Below are positions 10,801 through 24,400 of a stretch of DNA of 64,000 nt, piece after piece. Position 1 is the stretch's first letter, and each line of letters opens with the position of its first letter. Origin of the DNA: Ramazzottius varieornatus (taxonomy: Eukaryota > Tardigrada > Eutardigrada > Parachela > Ramazzottiidae); NCBI GenBank assembly GCA_001949185.1, contig BDGG01000002.1, forward strand, positions 2,246,467-2,310,466, written 5' to 3'. The position numbers and the translations under genes were made by a program. Under the pieces are notes generated by a model that did no database searches, was not told the origin of the DNA, and saw nothing but the letters and a program-made list of their open reading frames with translations.

Positions 10801-12452
10801 CTGACTGTACAGATTGGTCCGTAGACGCTTTAATACACCCAGCATACAACTGACTGCGCTATCAGTGGGTGAGCAGTGTACGCTGGTACATGTCGCAAGG
10901 TTTCAGTACTGCACTGGCTTGGCTTGCGGCACTCCGTCGGCAGCAGTGCATGACTCGAACGACTCTGCCGGCCGGAGAAAATATTGTACAGCGTAGTTTG
11001 TTGCTGTCGTCAAACGCGTCAAAATGTGCGTTGCCCATCTGGGTTTGACACAAAACTCAGCTAGAGTTGAGCTATTTCGGCAAAAGTGGGCGTGACAGTC
11101 GCTTTTCGGTTAGCCCATCGCGCATTTCGAATGATTTTTCTTCCGTTGATGAGAGCAGCAAAGAGTGGGGAAGGCATCTCTCTTCTGTAAAGTAAAAACA
11201 TTGGCTTATTTGACAGCTGATCAAAGTGACCAACTTAGACGAAGAATAACGAGCCAGCTCATTAGACTTTCCCAAAGATACTTGGCGCAGATTGCTCGGC
11301 CTTTGCTGCATCAACGTCCATTGCTCAGCATGACATTCCATGTTGACTTTTTTGCTGTCCTATTCAAGACTTCCTTTCTCTAGCCAAATTACTCCTCGTT
11401 CCCGCATATCAACCGGCACCTCGTTAAGTTATAGTGTTTTTCAGCGTGACCTTAAGTAACACCAACTCACACCATCCCTTTCTTCCCTTCCGTCACCATT
11501 CCACTCAACACATAAAAGTACTTCAGAGAAAAGACTCCCATAAAAAACACTCAGCGCAAACTCCTGACAAAATTCAGAACTTTGGGCCTGACTGAGAAAA
11601 TCGCTTTTCATGTCTAATTGACCGTATCGTCTCCTCCCTATTTTTTACTTACGGAAAGCTTTGATTTTCCGGAGAGCTCTGTGTACTCAAAAGTTTTTGT
11701 TTGATCCTTCAAAAATTATTGGTCCAAAATTCGGGGATAATCAGTCATCGGTATTATTGGTACAGTTTTAATAATTTAATTTATGGAGCGTGAGATTGAA
11801 TTTTATGAAGTGCTCAAGAGGAGCGTGATGCACGAGCAGCAGGAGAGCGTGTTGCACAAGTATTGGCTGTTATTTTGATGTCGACAAGTTTAAGTGTGCT
11901 CACCAGTTTGTGATTTACGACTAATTATAAAGATATTAAAGCAAATGGTAAATTCATCGACCCCTAAACGCTGTAGGAGCCGCACTATACAGCCTTTACT
12001 GTATCAATCACGCTACTGTAGCACCACACAAGGTGCGCAGGTTTGGAACGCTGAAGTTCTCCGGGCATGCCGAAGCACGAACCACTTGTCCTTCTTTAAG
12101 TCCTCCGGCACCACATTGGCGGTACACGGCAATGCACAAAGATTTAAGTTATGTGTCGGCACGACTGTTCGCTTTCGAATTCGGAAAGACCCGCGGACTG
12201 TATCTTTGACTGCCAAAAGAGTGTATTACGGAGTACAACCAGATCATCCCAACTAGCGCACGACTCTGTTGTGACTGGTCGGGAGTTTGCGCCAGTTTGC
12301 GTCCCCGTTGATGTCATCAAAACTTTTCAATTTATAAAGATATCCAGCAAAGATAACTTTCGATCGAGCTGGCTGAACATAGAAACGAGATTCGGAACGA
12401 AAATCGTCCACAGTGAAATGCAGAAACAAACCTGAAAAATGTAGAAACAATA

Positions 12453-12757
12453 CTGTAGTGCTCGCAGTTTATCGCGCACTCAACCACGTGATTAGTAATG
12501 ATTGCCCGGTAAGATCAGCTGTTGCCAAAATGGTATGAGTTGATTGACTTTATTGGGTCGTCAGTCAATTTGAAAAAGCTAGCAGACTACGTTCCAGATG
12601 GAAATGAGCCATTTGAGTTTGACTTTTCAGAATAACACTTGCCTTTACGTTGGCCCACCATTGATTGTTGATAAAGCAGTACATCGTCTATAATCCCCGA
12701 TCGGGCGTTATTTACTGTTCACGTGGTTGAGTGCGCGATAAACTGCGAGCACTACAG
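12453..12757. mobile_element. MITE with perfect 38-bp terminal inverted repeats and TA duplication
   Basis: Bases 12453-12490 are the exact reverse complement of 12720-12757 over 38 bp, starting CTGTAGTGCTCGCAG. TA dinucleotides at 12451-12452 and 12758-12759 flank it, as expected for a Tc1/mariner-type insertion. At 305 bp with no coding frame it is non-autonomous. Perfect arms suggest recent activity. Confidence 0.85.
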
Positions 12758-15053
12758 TAGTTGATAATCATTTTGGTATTGTGAAAATAGCATCCCAAAA
12801 TTATTTTGGAGCGCTATATGATTTCGAGGTAGGCTTTTCGTAGATGGCTACTGATAAACAACACCGTGTTGATTATTATCGCCATGCTCCGCTGTTTGAG
12901 TTTGTTTTTTCCAGCCAGATACGACTCGATGCTGTGGCGACTGATAGTGGCTCATCAAAGCTTGCCGAATGGCGGTGTTTGTGCTTCATTTGATGAAACA
13001 AAACCGATCCCAAAATACGCTGACGGTCGACGACTGTTAAATAATCAAAAGGCAGAGGGATTATTTTGCGCTATCAGACTCACACTTGATTGCGCTATTT
13101 GAGCTAATCAAGTTTTATAGCCCGGTCTGCCACTGCGCGCCTTCACGCGCACCGGCCGGTCACCTCCGCGGCACTCTGAATGCACATTCAACTGTGGTAA
13201 TCAAAGACAAACATACAGCATCGTAAATCATCTTCTCTTATGCCATTGGGAATTAACCAAGCCATTTTCTACCCGAGAACACATCATAAACAACTTTATT
13301 CCATACAGAGTGCGGCAGTACAGTTAAACTGTATTTCTATACGATACGGTATCCGGCCTGAAAATGAAATAAATCGCCTCTCAACGTTAGGGCAAAACTG
13401 ATTGAAAACTTGACTGTTTCGGACAAGCTTTTTCTTGGCAAGTTTCGACCAGATAAGAAGGGCTGTTTCGTGGCCAAGTTTTTCTTATTGAGAAATCGGC
13501 AGCCATGCTGACGCTAGTGATGAACATTAAATTTGGGGAATCAACAAACACGACTTATGGAATTTACTTTTCAAACGAAACCGCATACAGCTCAGGTAAT
13601 GTCAGATCTGTAAACCAAATACTGGCACCGAACTATACGTAGAAATATGGGCAACTATTAATACATACAGTTGGGTTCAAGAAATCCCAGCTTGCTTTAC
13701 AACAGGTGATAGTGAGTGTCACTAGGTTTTCGTTGCGTTTCAAAAGCTCTAAAGGTCTCGGACGTCAAAGGTTATCATATATGTCCGGAAGTAGAAGGTC
13801 ACGGGTTCTCGGCAGCCATTGGTGGACGTCGGAAGGCGGACCAAATCTAGACAACTCGTCCAGCGCAGTAGACGGTTCGACAGACCGAGCTTTGGCTTGG
13901 AACCGAGCTGTACGGATCAAAAGCTGTAAACTCGTTGAAATTTCAAATGCATTTTCCACACGAGCTAAGAGCTGACAGTAGCAGCAACCGATATTACGAT
14001 CGTTCATCGTTAGCAAAACCACTGATCATTCACTTTGATCCTTTTGCCCCAGGATAGAAAATAAAGAAACCGATCAAGATGCAGATTCCGAACGAAACAG
14101 AACTTTCGTCTCAGTATCCGCTTGGGACCTTCAATCTCAGAACCTGAAATATTAAAAAACCGAGACCTCGCGATGGGACAAGACTCCAAAATGTGAACAG
14201 GACTACCCCACTGTAAGAATATTTTGATGCTGCCGTCACTCACGCAGATCGAGCTTTCCGGAACGTGATGGGCATAAAAAAGGACGAGACCTCGTAGCTG
14301 TCACCTTTCATCAACGCCAGATGGTGGCAAATGTATTCCGCTCTGTGGTCAAACGCTACATGTTGGTGTACACATCCTCTAGCAGGCTGCGCCGGTCATG
14401 TCGGCGTTGAAGGCATATCCTTGCATACAATTAATGTATTCCAAAAACAACATTGAACATTCCACAGCTCCGATCAGCCCTTCGCTAATTGCTTCCAACT
14501 GGAATATTCCGACTCGGCACCCAGAATCGTCGCAGTCGCATCGAAAACGCATGTGCCAAATTTGGACATTTTCAACGATACTTTCGCCATTGGTATTGGT
14601 CAGCTCGGCCATTCAGTTTCCGATGGAATCAGTCCCCAGGTTCCCGGAAGGTAAGCCACCGACCGGAGCAAGCCAATCCAGTTTGGACTTCCGGTTTCGG
14701 CAGAGACTCCAGAAGATACTGTCCGGCCCTCGATTCCCTTTCTATGGCCATCACATGTAGGAGGATCACACTCAGGCTGGTTTCAGGACGACTCGACATA
14801 GCGAGAAAACATAGGACTCAAGGGAGTTCAGTACGAGCCAGGTCGATCGCATGTGCATGTGCAGCGAGCAATGCAAAATCCTCGAAAATACGAAAGTATC
14901 CGCAACGGTATTGGAGGATGCAGTTGCAGAAGCAAAGACAACATGGAACTCATGTCACACCTTTACGGGAACATGGAAAGAGGACGCGGCTTTGACAGTA
15001 GAACGGAAGACACTTTCTACTTCCACAACCTCCTGACTTTGGATGGAAGTAAA

Positions 15054-15170
15054 ATGATAATGCGGCGAGTTTGGGTGTTGGCCAGCTTTGCCTTATATTG
15101 GCAGGGTGCTTTGCTTGGGCAAGCTGGAGACGATGGCGAGGTTGAAGAAGAGAGCTACGCCGCGGAATGA
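15054..15170 (+). CDS. Possible 38-aa secreted acidic peptide
   Basis: An ATG-started frame encodes a basic start, a hydrophobic run (VWVLASFALYW) and then a short acidic tail rich in Glu and Asp. That is the outline of a signal peptide with a tiny mature peptide, but a frame this short can arise by chance. It could also be an exon of something larger. No homology recognised. Confidence 0.15.
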   Translation: MIMRRVWVLASFALYWQGALLGQAGDDGEVEEESYAAE

Positions 15171-18100
15171 GTTACAAATCGTTTTTAAATGTGCTAATTA
15201 TTTTTATGACTGTCATTAAGGCTGCGTCATTTATTTTCCATCATCGTTTAGGCTGACTGGTCAGCAGCGCTAATGTTACCGTCATTACGGTACAAGACAA
15301 GACAGCGCTTTGTACCATCATGCACATGATACCGTCCCGTGTTGGAGAACGGGGTTCGCCTTGATCGCCTGCACAAGAAGCGAGCCGAGCAAAGCCCACA
15401 AGTCCGGTTTGCATCAATAAACCCCTAATGTGCCTGTAACACTAGCTCGGTCCATGCCTTTGTGGCCTTGACATTTGCCGCCTGCAGATTAGCATCCACC
15501 GCCGCCGCCACAGCCTTGGCTCATAACTCAAAACCAGATTGAAATACATAGTGGATCATTAGTACCAAGTATACAGCTGCTAGCCTGACCTATCTTCCTC
15601 ATTGGACAGGACTGTGGGGAGAGCGACTCCCATTTCCGTTATGGATGCCGTTTGCACGCAGCTGGTCTCGGATGGAAATTCCGAGTAGTGATAGGAAACA
15701 AATCTGAGCCATTTTGTCGTGGATCGCAGTCCATTACGTTTCCGGACGAACTGGGCATTTTTAGCATTGGGTCGCTGAAACCCACATAAATAAAGATACC
15801 TGGCCTGTCAACACTTGGCGAGATAAATGCGATACATGGTGCGCAGGACGTGGAGTGAAACCATGTTTTTGTTTGCTTTTTGTGTCTAACGACCTTCGAA
15901 TACTATCAGTATTGACGGTCGCGTGTCTCACTGGAAATCCCCCCAGACTTTTTAGTATTCGCATTGTGAGTGCGGTAATCCACGTCATTTGAACAGTTCT
16001 CAACGAACCCGTTAGATTACATCCTGTTGGAGCATACTGTACGACATGTATTTTTTGTAGATTGCTTGGGTCGTTTGAAAAGTTTAAAATGACGCCATTA
16101 GCAATATGACCACACGCATGATTGAAACGTACCACAGTGAACCTTCGTGTACAAACGTATCGCCGAACCGCGGTCAATGGAGCATTACATCGGATACTGA
16201 TACCGGTTGAGTCAGAACGGTCGGCCAGCTCGTACCTCTCAGCTGAGGTGGCACAAGAGAGCCGAGCCGTGACCTTTTCGAGCAGAAGGTCATAGATCTA
16301 CAGTGCAGCATTTGAGATGTTAAAGATCGGTTTGAAGTCTATAAAGTTTAAATGTTAAACCCTTTCCACAATGAACGAATACATTGACTGGCACGATAGC
16401 TGTACAGGGTGAAGTGCTTTCCAGAAACTTTTTAATTAAGGTACCCAAAGCTGGGTTTGAGTTTCCTTCCGTATCTTGACGTACCGGAAATCAAGTCTGC
16501 TGCGAAATGACTTTCTCATTTTACGCAGAGTTGATAGCGTATTTCTAAACCGAGGGCTGAAACTGAGGCTTGATGTTTTGAACAGTGACGAGGCCGGTCA
16601 TGCTTGACTACCTTCTGTTTGGTGAACGAAACCAGTTGGACTAGTTTCCGGCTGAGTTCTGGCTTTCCGTCGTATCCGTCTTGAATCCTCTCCTCCTGAC
16701 TGGCTGTTCGACTTTCTCAAATCAACATGATACGAGTGAGAACGCCACGCTGAAGAAAGCGACCATGGTCATGCATCTATAACTGGATGAAGTGCATCAG
16801 CCTGAGCATTCATCCATCCGTCGACAACATTCAGTCGCGCAAGGGGAAATTTTGATTAATGACCAAAGCCATCATCATCATTTCCAACGGCACAAACGGG
16901 TACAGAACGGAACGGAACTCAATTTCCATTCTGGCTGCCTCTCCTTCCTCCTTCGTCCATCAGATCACGAAACGCACAAGAGTTCACTTTCCATCGAAGG
17001 GAAGTGACACGAACAGCAGCGGGAGCCATGTCGTTAGAAAGGCTGGAAAGTTGCTCGACCTGCTCCACACTGCTACCACTATCATCCATCAGAGACATTT
17101 CACCTAAGACAACCACTTTAAATCATCACAGCCATCTCTTCAGCTCCAAACTTCATTCACTTATCAGGCCTCTTCCATCGAACTCGCATAATTCATTCCT
17201 TCTGCAACTTTGCTCTCTATACTCTTAATCAGTTTTTATTGAAGACTTTCAGTTTCCAGACATAATTTCAGGGAATGTGAGAAGAGTAATGCACCAGGAC
17301 CTTCTCTTTGGCACAGTACAAATTATTAGGTGGGCTTATTGTCACAAGTTCCATGGCCATCCACGAGAGAACCAACAACACAACTGAGCAAAAACCGCTA
17401 ACAGGAGATCCGCCAGTCAGAAAGGCTAAGCCAACGGAAAAGACGTACACGGAATCAAATGTAGAAAATTGCCGGAGAAAGAGAGTGGAATGTTTGCTGT
17501 CGGCCCTGTTCGAGCCTGCGCCAGGCAAGAAGACCAGCTAGAAAACGCTTGACCAAAGACTGCGTATAATTACCACAGAGAAGGTAAAAAAGACGCGACT
17601 TTGAGTACACGATCGGGGCATTTTTACGACATGTCGATGGCAAGCAGAAGAAGATGAGCGAAAATGACTAATGACTGTTGCAATTAGTGCACAGAGATAC
17701 AGTGGGGCACCGCCTTGACTTTTATTGTCCTTTGCCTGCCATAAAGGGCTCTTTGGCTGGCTTTTTTACCCTGTGCCGCCCTGTCTGGAGACAATGTAGA
17801 CTGCCGATAGCCCAAGTTGACTGATATTGTCCCGCGTCACCATTTGCCTGTCCGCGCCATTGTCCGGCATGGTGTTGAAGAGACACCGACCACCACTGCG
17901 CATGGCCATTAAATAGCCATAAAAAAGTCGTAAACCTCACATCGCTGTATCCTCATAAATAACCTCCCCATATGATAACTTGTCCTCCTGCTGACTTTAC
18001 GCTCTTCTCCCTGGGAAATCAAACCCGGTTATTTCCATCCTCTGCAATAGATCAAAGTCTGTCCAACAGGACCAATACAGTATTACCTTGAAACTTCTTT

Positions 18101-18457
18101 GTTCGTTGTAGACTCATCGTATTCCATGTTTCCGAGCAAATAACCATTGAACTAGCCCTTAACGGTGATTTTACTGATCAAATGCGAGAATTCCACTGCT
18201 GCAGAAATTAAGTCCAAGAAAATTCGACCATGATAAAACAATATCGCTAAATTAGCTTGAACACCAATTTGGTCCTTTTGGAATTGGTAGAAAATGTTTT
18301 CATGCTTCCTAAGTCAGATGAAGTAAATGCACTGAAACGCGGACGTCAAAACAGATCCATAAAGAAAAAATCTTTGGTTCATCACACTGGCAGCATTCGC
18401 TGTGGGCGAATAGGCTTTTCGGACCGGGAAGGAAGTTGTTTGGTCGTGGGAAACCCT

Positions 18458-21400
18458 TCAGGTTTGTTGGGCCCGCCATCCATTGCACCCAGGTACGGGT
18501 AGTCCGTCAGGACCGACAGGACATGGAGCGTCCAGCCCAGGAATACCCTACGGTGGACGGTCAACCATTGCTTCCGCCAACGTATACTACTTGTAAAAAC
18601 ACTTCACTCCAGCCACGCTGCCACAGGACAAAAGCCAACCAAAACACATTCACCACTTTACTGCCGACAGGACGGTACAAGGAAGCGGCAATAGCGGCAC
18701 TCATAATACGGATCCAGAACGTACGGGTTCGCCTTTGTCGCCTACAAACAGATGATGTTCTGAGTGGAAGATCAAGCATTTGCAGATCGAAAGCTCACCT
18801 TTAGGTCCACGAGTTCCTCGCTTCCCTTTATCGCCGGTGTTTCCTTTTGGTCCGATCATTCCAGGTAGACCGTCATTACCCTAAGGCATATAATTTCTAC
18901 CTATTCCAATTTATCTTCAGACTGGACAAGTGCCTACCGATGGTCCAGAGTCTCCTCTGTCCCCTTTGGGACCTTCGCCTGGAGGTCCTCTCAAGCCATC
19001 CATCCCAGGTGGACCCTTAAACCAAAAAGAACGCATCAAACCTTGCGGGATGACGATGTAAAATTTGGAGGGGAGTTGTGAGAAGTTTAGGGTGTGAAAA
19101 CGGTGGGTTACGCGGGTTGGCTATGGGCGACCACAAAGTCAGCTGTCAAGGGAAGAAGGACAGTTTAGTGGGTAAGCCAGAATAGAGCATCAGAACACAA
19201 GGTAACCCAAGACCATCCATCACCAAGAAGGAACAAGGAGAGGGGGAGGGAAGGGAAGAGAAGGGGAAACGACAGTGATGTTACCAAAAGTCCTGGGATG
19301 CCATCTCTCCCGGGTTTGCCTTCCAGACCCTACAGAGACACCAAAGCGAAAGCAGAACATGAAGAATTCACGCTGAGAAACATCGATGAGCGAGGTCGCA
19401 GTAAAGTTACAGTTTAACACCATATCTCCCGCGTTCTGTTTACACCAGAAGTAATTGCCATACCGGAAGACCCATTGGTCCAGGAAGTCCCATCGGGCCC
19501 AGCGGGCCCACTTCACCGCGTTCACCAGATTCTCCTGCAACGATAATAACCGTCAGCATTCCGCACCGTTACCATATGTGGACTAGAGGATTCCTTTAAT
19601 CTCCATATTGACAATCATACCTTTGCTTCCGTCTCGTCCGGCGTCACCCTATCACAATACAAACCAATCAACAAATAGGACGAGAGATAGCTCATGTTCG
19701 TCGCGCCACTGTGACTGTATGGTACATTGCGTATCATACCTTTGATCCGGGAGGACCAGACGGGCCAGGTGGTCCTGGAGGTCCCATTACCTACGACGAA
19801 AATTTTTTCGTGAGTTATTGTGGAGCACCCGTGATGGATTGCATATACCGTACCCCAACACCAAGTGGTTTTCCTCGTAAGTCCGATGTCTGCTATAAAA
19901 TCAGAGATAAATTAAATTTCAGTACTTTAACAATCAGACGGCAAAGGTGGTGCCATCTGTGAACTGATTTTGCTTCGTACAGATGTCGCTCTAGACCAAC
20001 GACGGTTTTACGGGGTTTAACGGCGACTATTATAAACGTTCCCAATCAAACCTATTGCGGTGTTATCCGTGCAAACATCTCTGAACACATCGAAGAACAC
20101 TCACACTCAAAATTTCCCCGTTAGTTCCGGGCGTGCCCTTGAAAAACAGACGGATGTTAGCAAATTATCAACGCTCATGGGCTATTCACGACAACATGCA
20201 GAGCGCTGGGGTGCACTCAGGGCGAACCTACCGGTGGTCCTGGCATTCCCTACAAAAGGAGATCAGGATTGTGTCAACTCCGGAGTTACAGCAAAGGAAA
20301 CGGTAAAGTTGTGATACAGCAACACCGAAATTTGTACGTACCGGCGGGCCGATGAACCCGGGTGGTCCCATGGGGCCAGCGTCGCCTTTGGCACCTTTCT
20401 CGCCACTTGGCCCAGTAGGTCCACGGTAGCCATGTATGCCAACATCGCCCTTGTCCCCACGATCGCCTTTCGTGCCTTGTGTACCGGGTAAGCCCAGCTC
20501 CCCCTTCTCGCCCATAGGTCCAGGTAATCCTCGCAGACCTGGTGGACCGATTGGACCATGCCGACCCGGAGGACCCGGAAAGCCGATACCCTAGGGAACA
20601 CAGCAGTCAAGTCTGTGCTCAAAACACGTCGCTCATTATTGGGAACAGGTTAGTTGAGAGAAGACCTTACCAAAGAGACTTTGAAGCCGGTTAGAGTGAG
20701 AGAGAGAGCGCAAGAAACGATAATAGGAAAGTGTAGTAAAGATGGAGAAGCACGACACAGTAGCCCATAGCCAACCCGAGTTCACCAAGAATTGTGTCCA
20801 TGTTAGTAGGAAGGTAAGTTTTAGTTTCAGAGGACAATTTTCTTCGTACCTTTTTCCCGCGTTTGCCCAGATCGCCTTTGTCGCCTTTAGGACCAACGGG
20901 ACCTATTAGTCCTGGCGGGCCTGGTGGTCCTGTAAAAGCATGAAGTTGTATATACTGGTTGCTGCATTGGTAGACCGAATGTCCGGTACATGTGATGGAC
21001 GGATTGTTGCCTTATGTACCTGGTGGTCCCATCAGCGCAACTCCAGCGTGATGATGAACGGGAGGGATTGTGGTCAGGTACCGGTTGTTGTGGCCGTTGT
21101 GTCCGTTTCCGTTCTCCGGAAGTGGAAAGCAGTTGAGACAGTCTCCTTTGTCACCACGGTCGCCCTTTGCACCCTGAAGAGAAAAGCTAAAGTTGAACTC
21201 CTGGAGACAAGAACAGCACAAAACGGTACCGTGCTGTTGAGTAGGAAACCGAAAATTCAACATTCGCTGTGAAGCATGAGACTGATCGAACTGAGTGAAG
21301 TGACGCAAAAATTAATAACGAAAGATTTACAAGACGAAACCGATCAGCGATGCAACTGAAAGAAATAGATCTTCTTACAGGCAGACCCGGTAAGCCATCT

Positions 21401-24400
21401 TTCCCCGGGCTTCCGACACTGGATGGTCCCATCAGACCTCGTGGACCTCGTTCTCCCTGCAAACCGGAGAAAAGCAAATAAATGAAACGAAAATACCGTA
21501 CGGAAAATAAAGTGCAAGACGATAAAACACAAAGTCAGAATAAATGACGAACATACCGTGCTGATGCACCGCTTTACTACAGTAGTTTGATGCACAAGTA
21601 ATTGGGAAAATGAGATTCTAGTGGACCGTTATTATCTCACGCGCTGAACTTTCTCTTCTGTACGGTAAAAGTATGAAAGTCTACATCTTTCTGAACTCCG
21701 GTACATCCTCCTTACCGGATCGCCCTGAACACCAGGAAATCCTCGTGGTCCTATCTCGCCTTTGATACCAGGTGGTCCTTGTCTTCCAGGCTGCCCGTCG
21801 TAGCCATGTAAACCAACAGCTCCCTGTGACGAAATATGAATATAGGAATCACCGGAACGCAGATTTTGGGTGTGACTGATATTGCTGTACTCACAGGTGG
21901 GCCGGATGGTCCGGGGCCGCCAGGCTCTCCTTTTTCACCCTGAAATACAAGATGTCCATCAATGCGAACCGATAGTCGGGAGGCATAGCATTAGTTTTTC
22001 TAGTTTCTGCTGATTGGAATGGGAGATCGGTGGCATACTTTGAGCCTGAGAAGTAGTTCAGAAGGTATACCACCGGCTCCACCACCGGCTCCGCCACCGC
22101 CACCACCACCGCTATCGGAACCGCTACTGTAATCGTCAGCGTCCTGCAAAGCAAGGCCGCGTGCTGGTTAGGTTGGGAGCAAACAGCGAGGAGAGACAAC
22201 TACGTTAATCATTCAACGAAGCGCGTTGCAAAACAAGGAAGCCACAAAAGCGTATGCAGGAGTTCGACGGTAAGGACGTAGCGTAGGTTGCTCACCTTCA
22301 GAATCATTCTTCGCTGCATATCGTTGGTGGAATCAATCAAAAGCTGAGATATGGACCGTGGCTTGCCACCCTAAAGAACATTCACTCAAATGACTGTCAC
22401 TCAAGCTACATTGGAAGCAAGATGGTGGTGATCAGGCTGGAACAAAAGTTATCGCAAAAGCCTGAGCGGTGCAGAAGGCGGAAGTGCAACACAAAGAGGC
22501 GTATATAGATAGTCATAGATAGTAGTCATGCAGCTTGTCGCTTACCTTCGCGCCGTAGTATGCTTCGTTTCCCATGTCGGAAGAGCCAGGGTCGCCTTTT
22601 TCCCCTTTCTGCCCATGCTCACCCTAAAAACCAAAACCAGGTATCCGTTGGTCAATTCGTCAAAATTAATAGGGGACCTCGTCACACTACAACAAAGTTC
22701 TGTTAGTACACGCGCATAGCCCAAATGAGGGCATGGATAAAACTGTGGGCCACGGAGCGAAAGCGGCACGGGCCAGCTCAAGTCGACCAATCAACCAAAT
22801 CAATCGGAGCAGCGCCGCTGGCGCTCCTTGGCCCACAGTTTTGTCCATGCCCACATTTCAGGCCAGGCACTTGTACGTCGACTACTATACCTTTGCGCCG
22901 GGAGGTCCATCCATGCCTATAGGGCCCTGCAACAACAGAAAAATCAGCAGATGTGGGTGTATACGTTTGCTTGGGACCTTCGTGCGTCGTTTCGAATATT
23001 TGTTATCGCAATGTGATCATGCATGCATGGAGCAAGGTAAAGGGGATGGTCAGCATATGCGGGGTGGTAGCAATAAGCAAGGGGTAATCCATGTTAAAAT
23101 GTCAAACCCACCGGAAATCCCTGTTCAAAACAAACACATATTACTTGTGAAGTTAGTGGTCACCGAGACTAAAGTTAGGGAATTATTGTGTTTCTCAGAT
23201 CTCGCAGTTCTCGTCATGCGTGACTCAAACGAAAATAACCTTACTGGAAATCCTCTGTCGCCTTTAGAACCCTGCGAAAGACACGCACAGTTTTGTATGG
23301 GTGAATTGTGCCCCGATGGAGAACAGAAATCGAAGAAGAAGTTGCCACTACTGGATTGCGCACAGTCACACTTACTCTGGGTCCCGGAGGTCCTCGTAGA
23401 AGTTGCATCGTGTTCAGAAACTTTGGGTCATCCGCCTGCAGAAAATGTTAGCGATAAGAGTTATACTAAAATGGCTGAATGTTCGGGGAAAAAATCTCGC
23501 AGAGGCGCCAGATGGCGCCTCTGCCGTGATTACTTTACCTGAAAACCGAACATGTCCTCGGGTTTGGCCTGGAAAACGGATAGCAGGTAACCGGTAATTT
23601 TTTCAGATCGAAAAATTCTGCGTGGCTAAGAGTTTGTTCCAGTACTTACGGGCTCGCCGGTTTTTCCTTGCGGTCCCTGGAACGATAAATTGTCAGTTTG
23701 AATTTGTCGATATCTCGCTGACAGTCTGGCGTGGCGGACCATCGAAAGGTAAAGTGGGAAAGTAAGTTCATCGACGCCATACCGTTCAAAGATTAGTCAG
23801 ATTCAGGTGAACCTCGAGAAGCGGAAGACAGAGGAAGAACATGAGATGGAGACCAGCCCTTCACCTTGTCCATGCATGGAAATGTACAGTCAGGACGAAC
23901 TGAGAGACCATTCGGGAGGCGGAAGGGGTAAAAAGGTTTACTTTATGGAAGTTAGAGGAGAGAAAAACTCACAGGAAAGCCATTTCTGCCGGCTGCCCCG
24001 GCAAGACCCTGCAAGACATCAGTTACACAACACACAAGACCGAAGGAAACGGTTACGCGAACGGAAAATAACTGTAGCAAAGGGCGATATGGAGTTTCCC
24101 CACTATCTACGACCAAACTCTTTGCTTCAGTCAGTGCAGTGTAAAATATTCATCTCACCATAGGTCCCGTGTCACCTTGGTCGCCTTTCGGTCCTCTTTT
24201 TCCTTGTTTTCCTGGAGGTCCTAAAAGAAGATGTGCTAAAGGTTAAAGTTGTCTCTGTTGATTTTACAGCACGACAATTTTTAGCACTTCTTGATCAGGC
24301 CACTAGGCGAACGAACTCCAACCGAAGTCTAACCTCCGAATTACATGTTGGGCGTTTTTCTACGATTTTAGCTGTGGTTCTCCGACACGCGTATGCAGAA

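Larger units (their letters stand above)
7184..18457. other. Gene-poor region upstream of Hox3, about 11 kb
   Basis: I found no gene I can recognise here. Open frames exist on both strands, but none shows a known domain or a convincing chain of spliced exons. Likely content is Hox3 upstream regulatory DNA plus two inverted-repeat elements (7431-7898 and 12453-12757). A short open frame at 15054-15170 resembles a signal peptide plus acidic tail and is listed separately with low confidence. Minus-strand frames around 13765-14770 look partly protein-like but could not be assigned. Confidence 0.5.

Noticed and set aside
13765-14770. Minus-strand frames with protein-like pieces (for example CDCDDSGC and SSFFMPITFRKAR)
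   Set aside because: Some ends resemble splice sites, but no family could be assigned and no coherent chain of exons was obtained.
15761-16177. 138-aa minus-strand frame
   Set aside because: It begins at a non-ATG codon, shows no domain, and has no adjoining exons.
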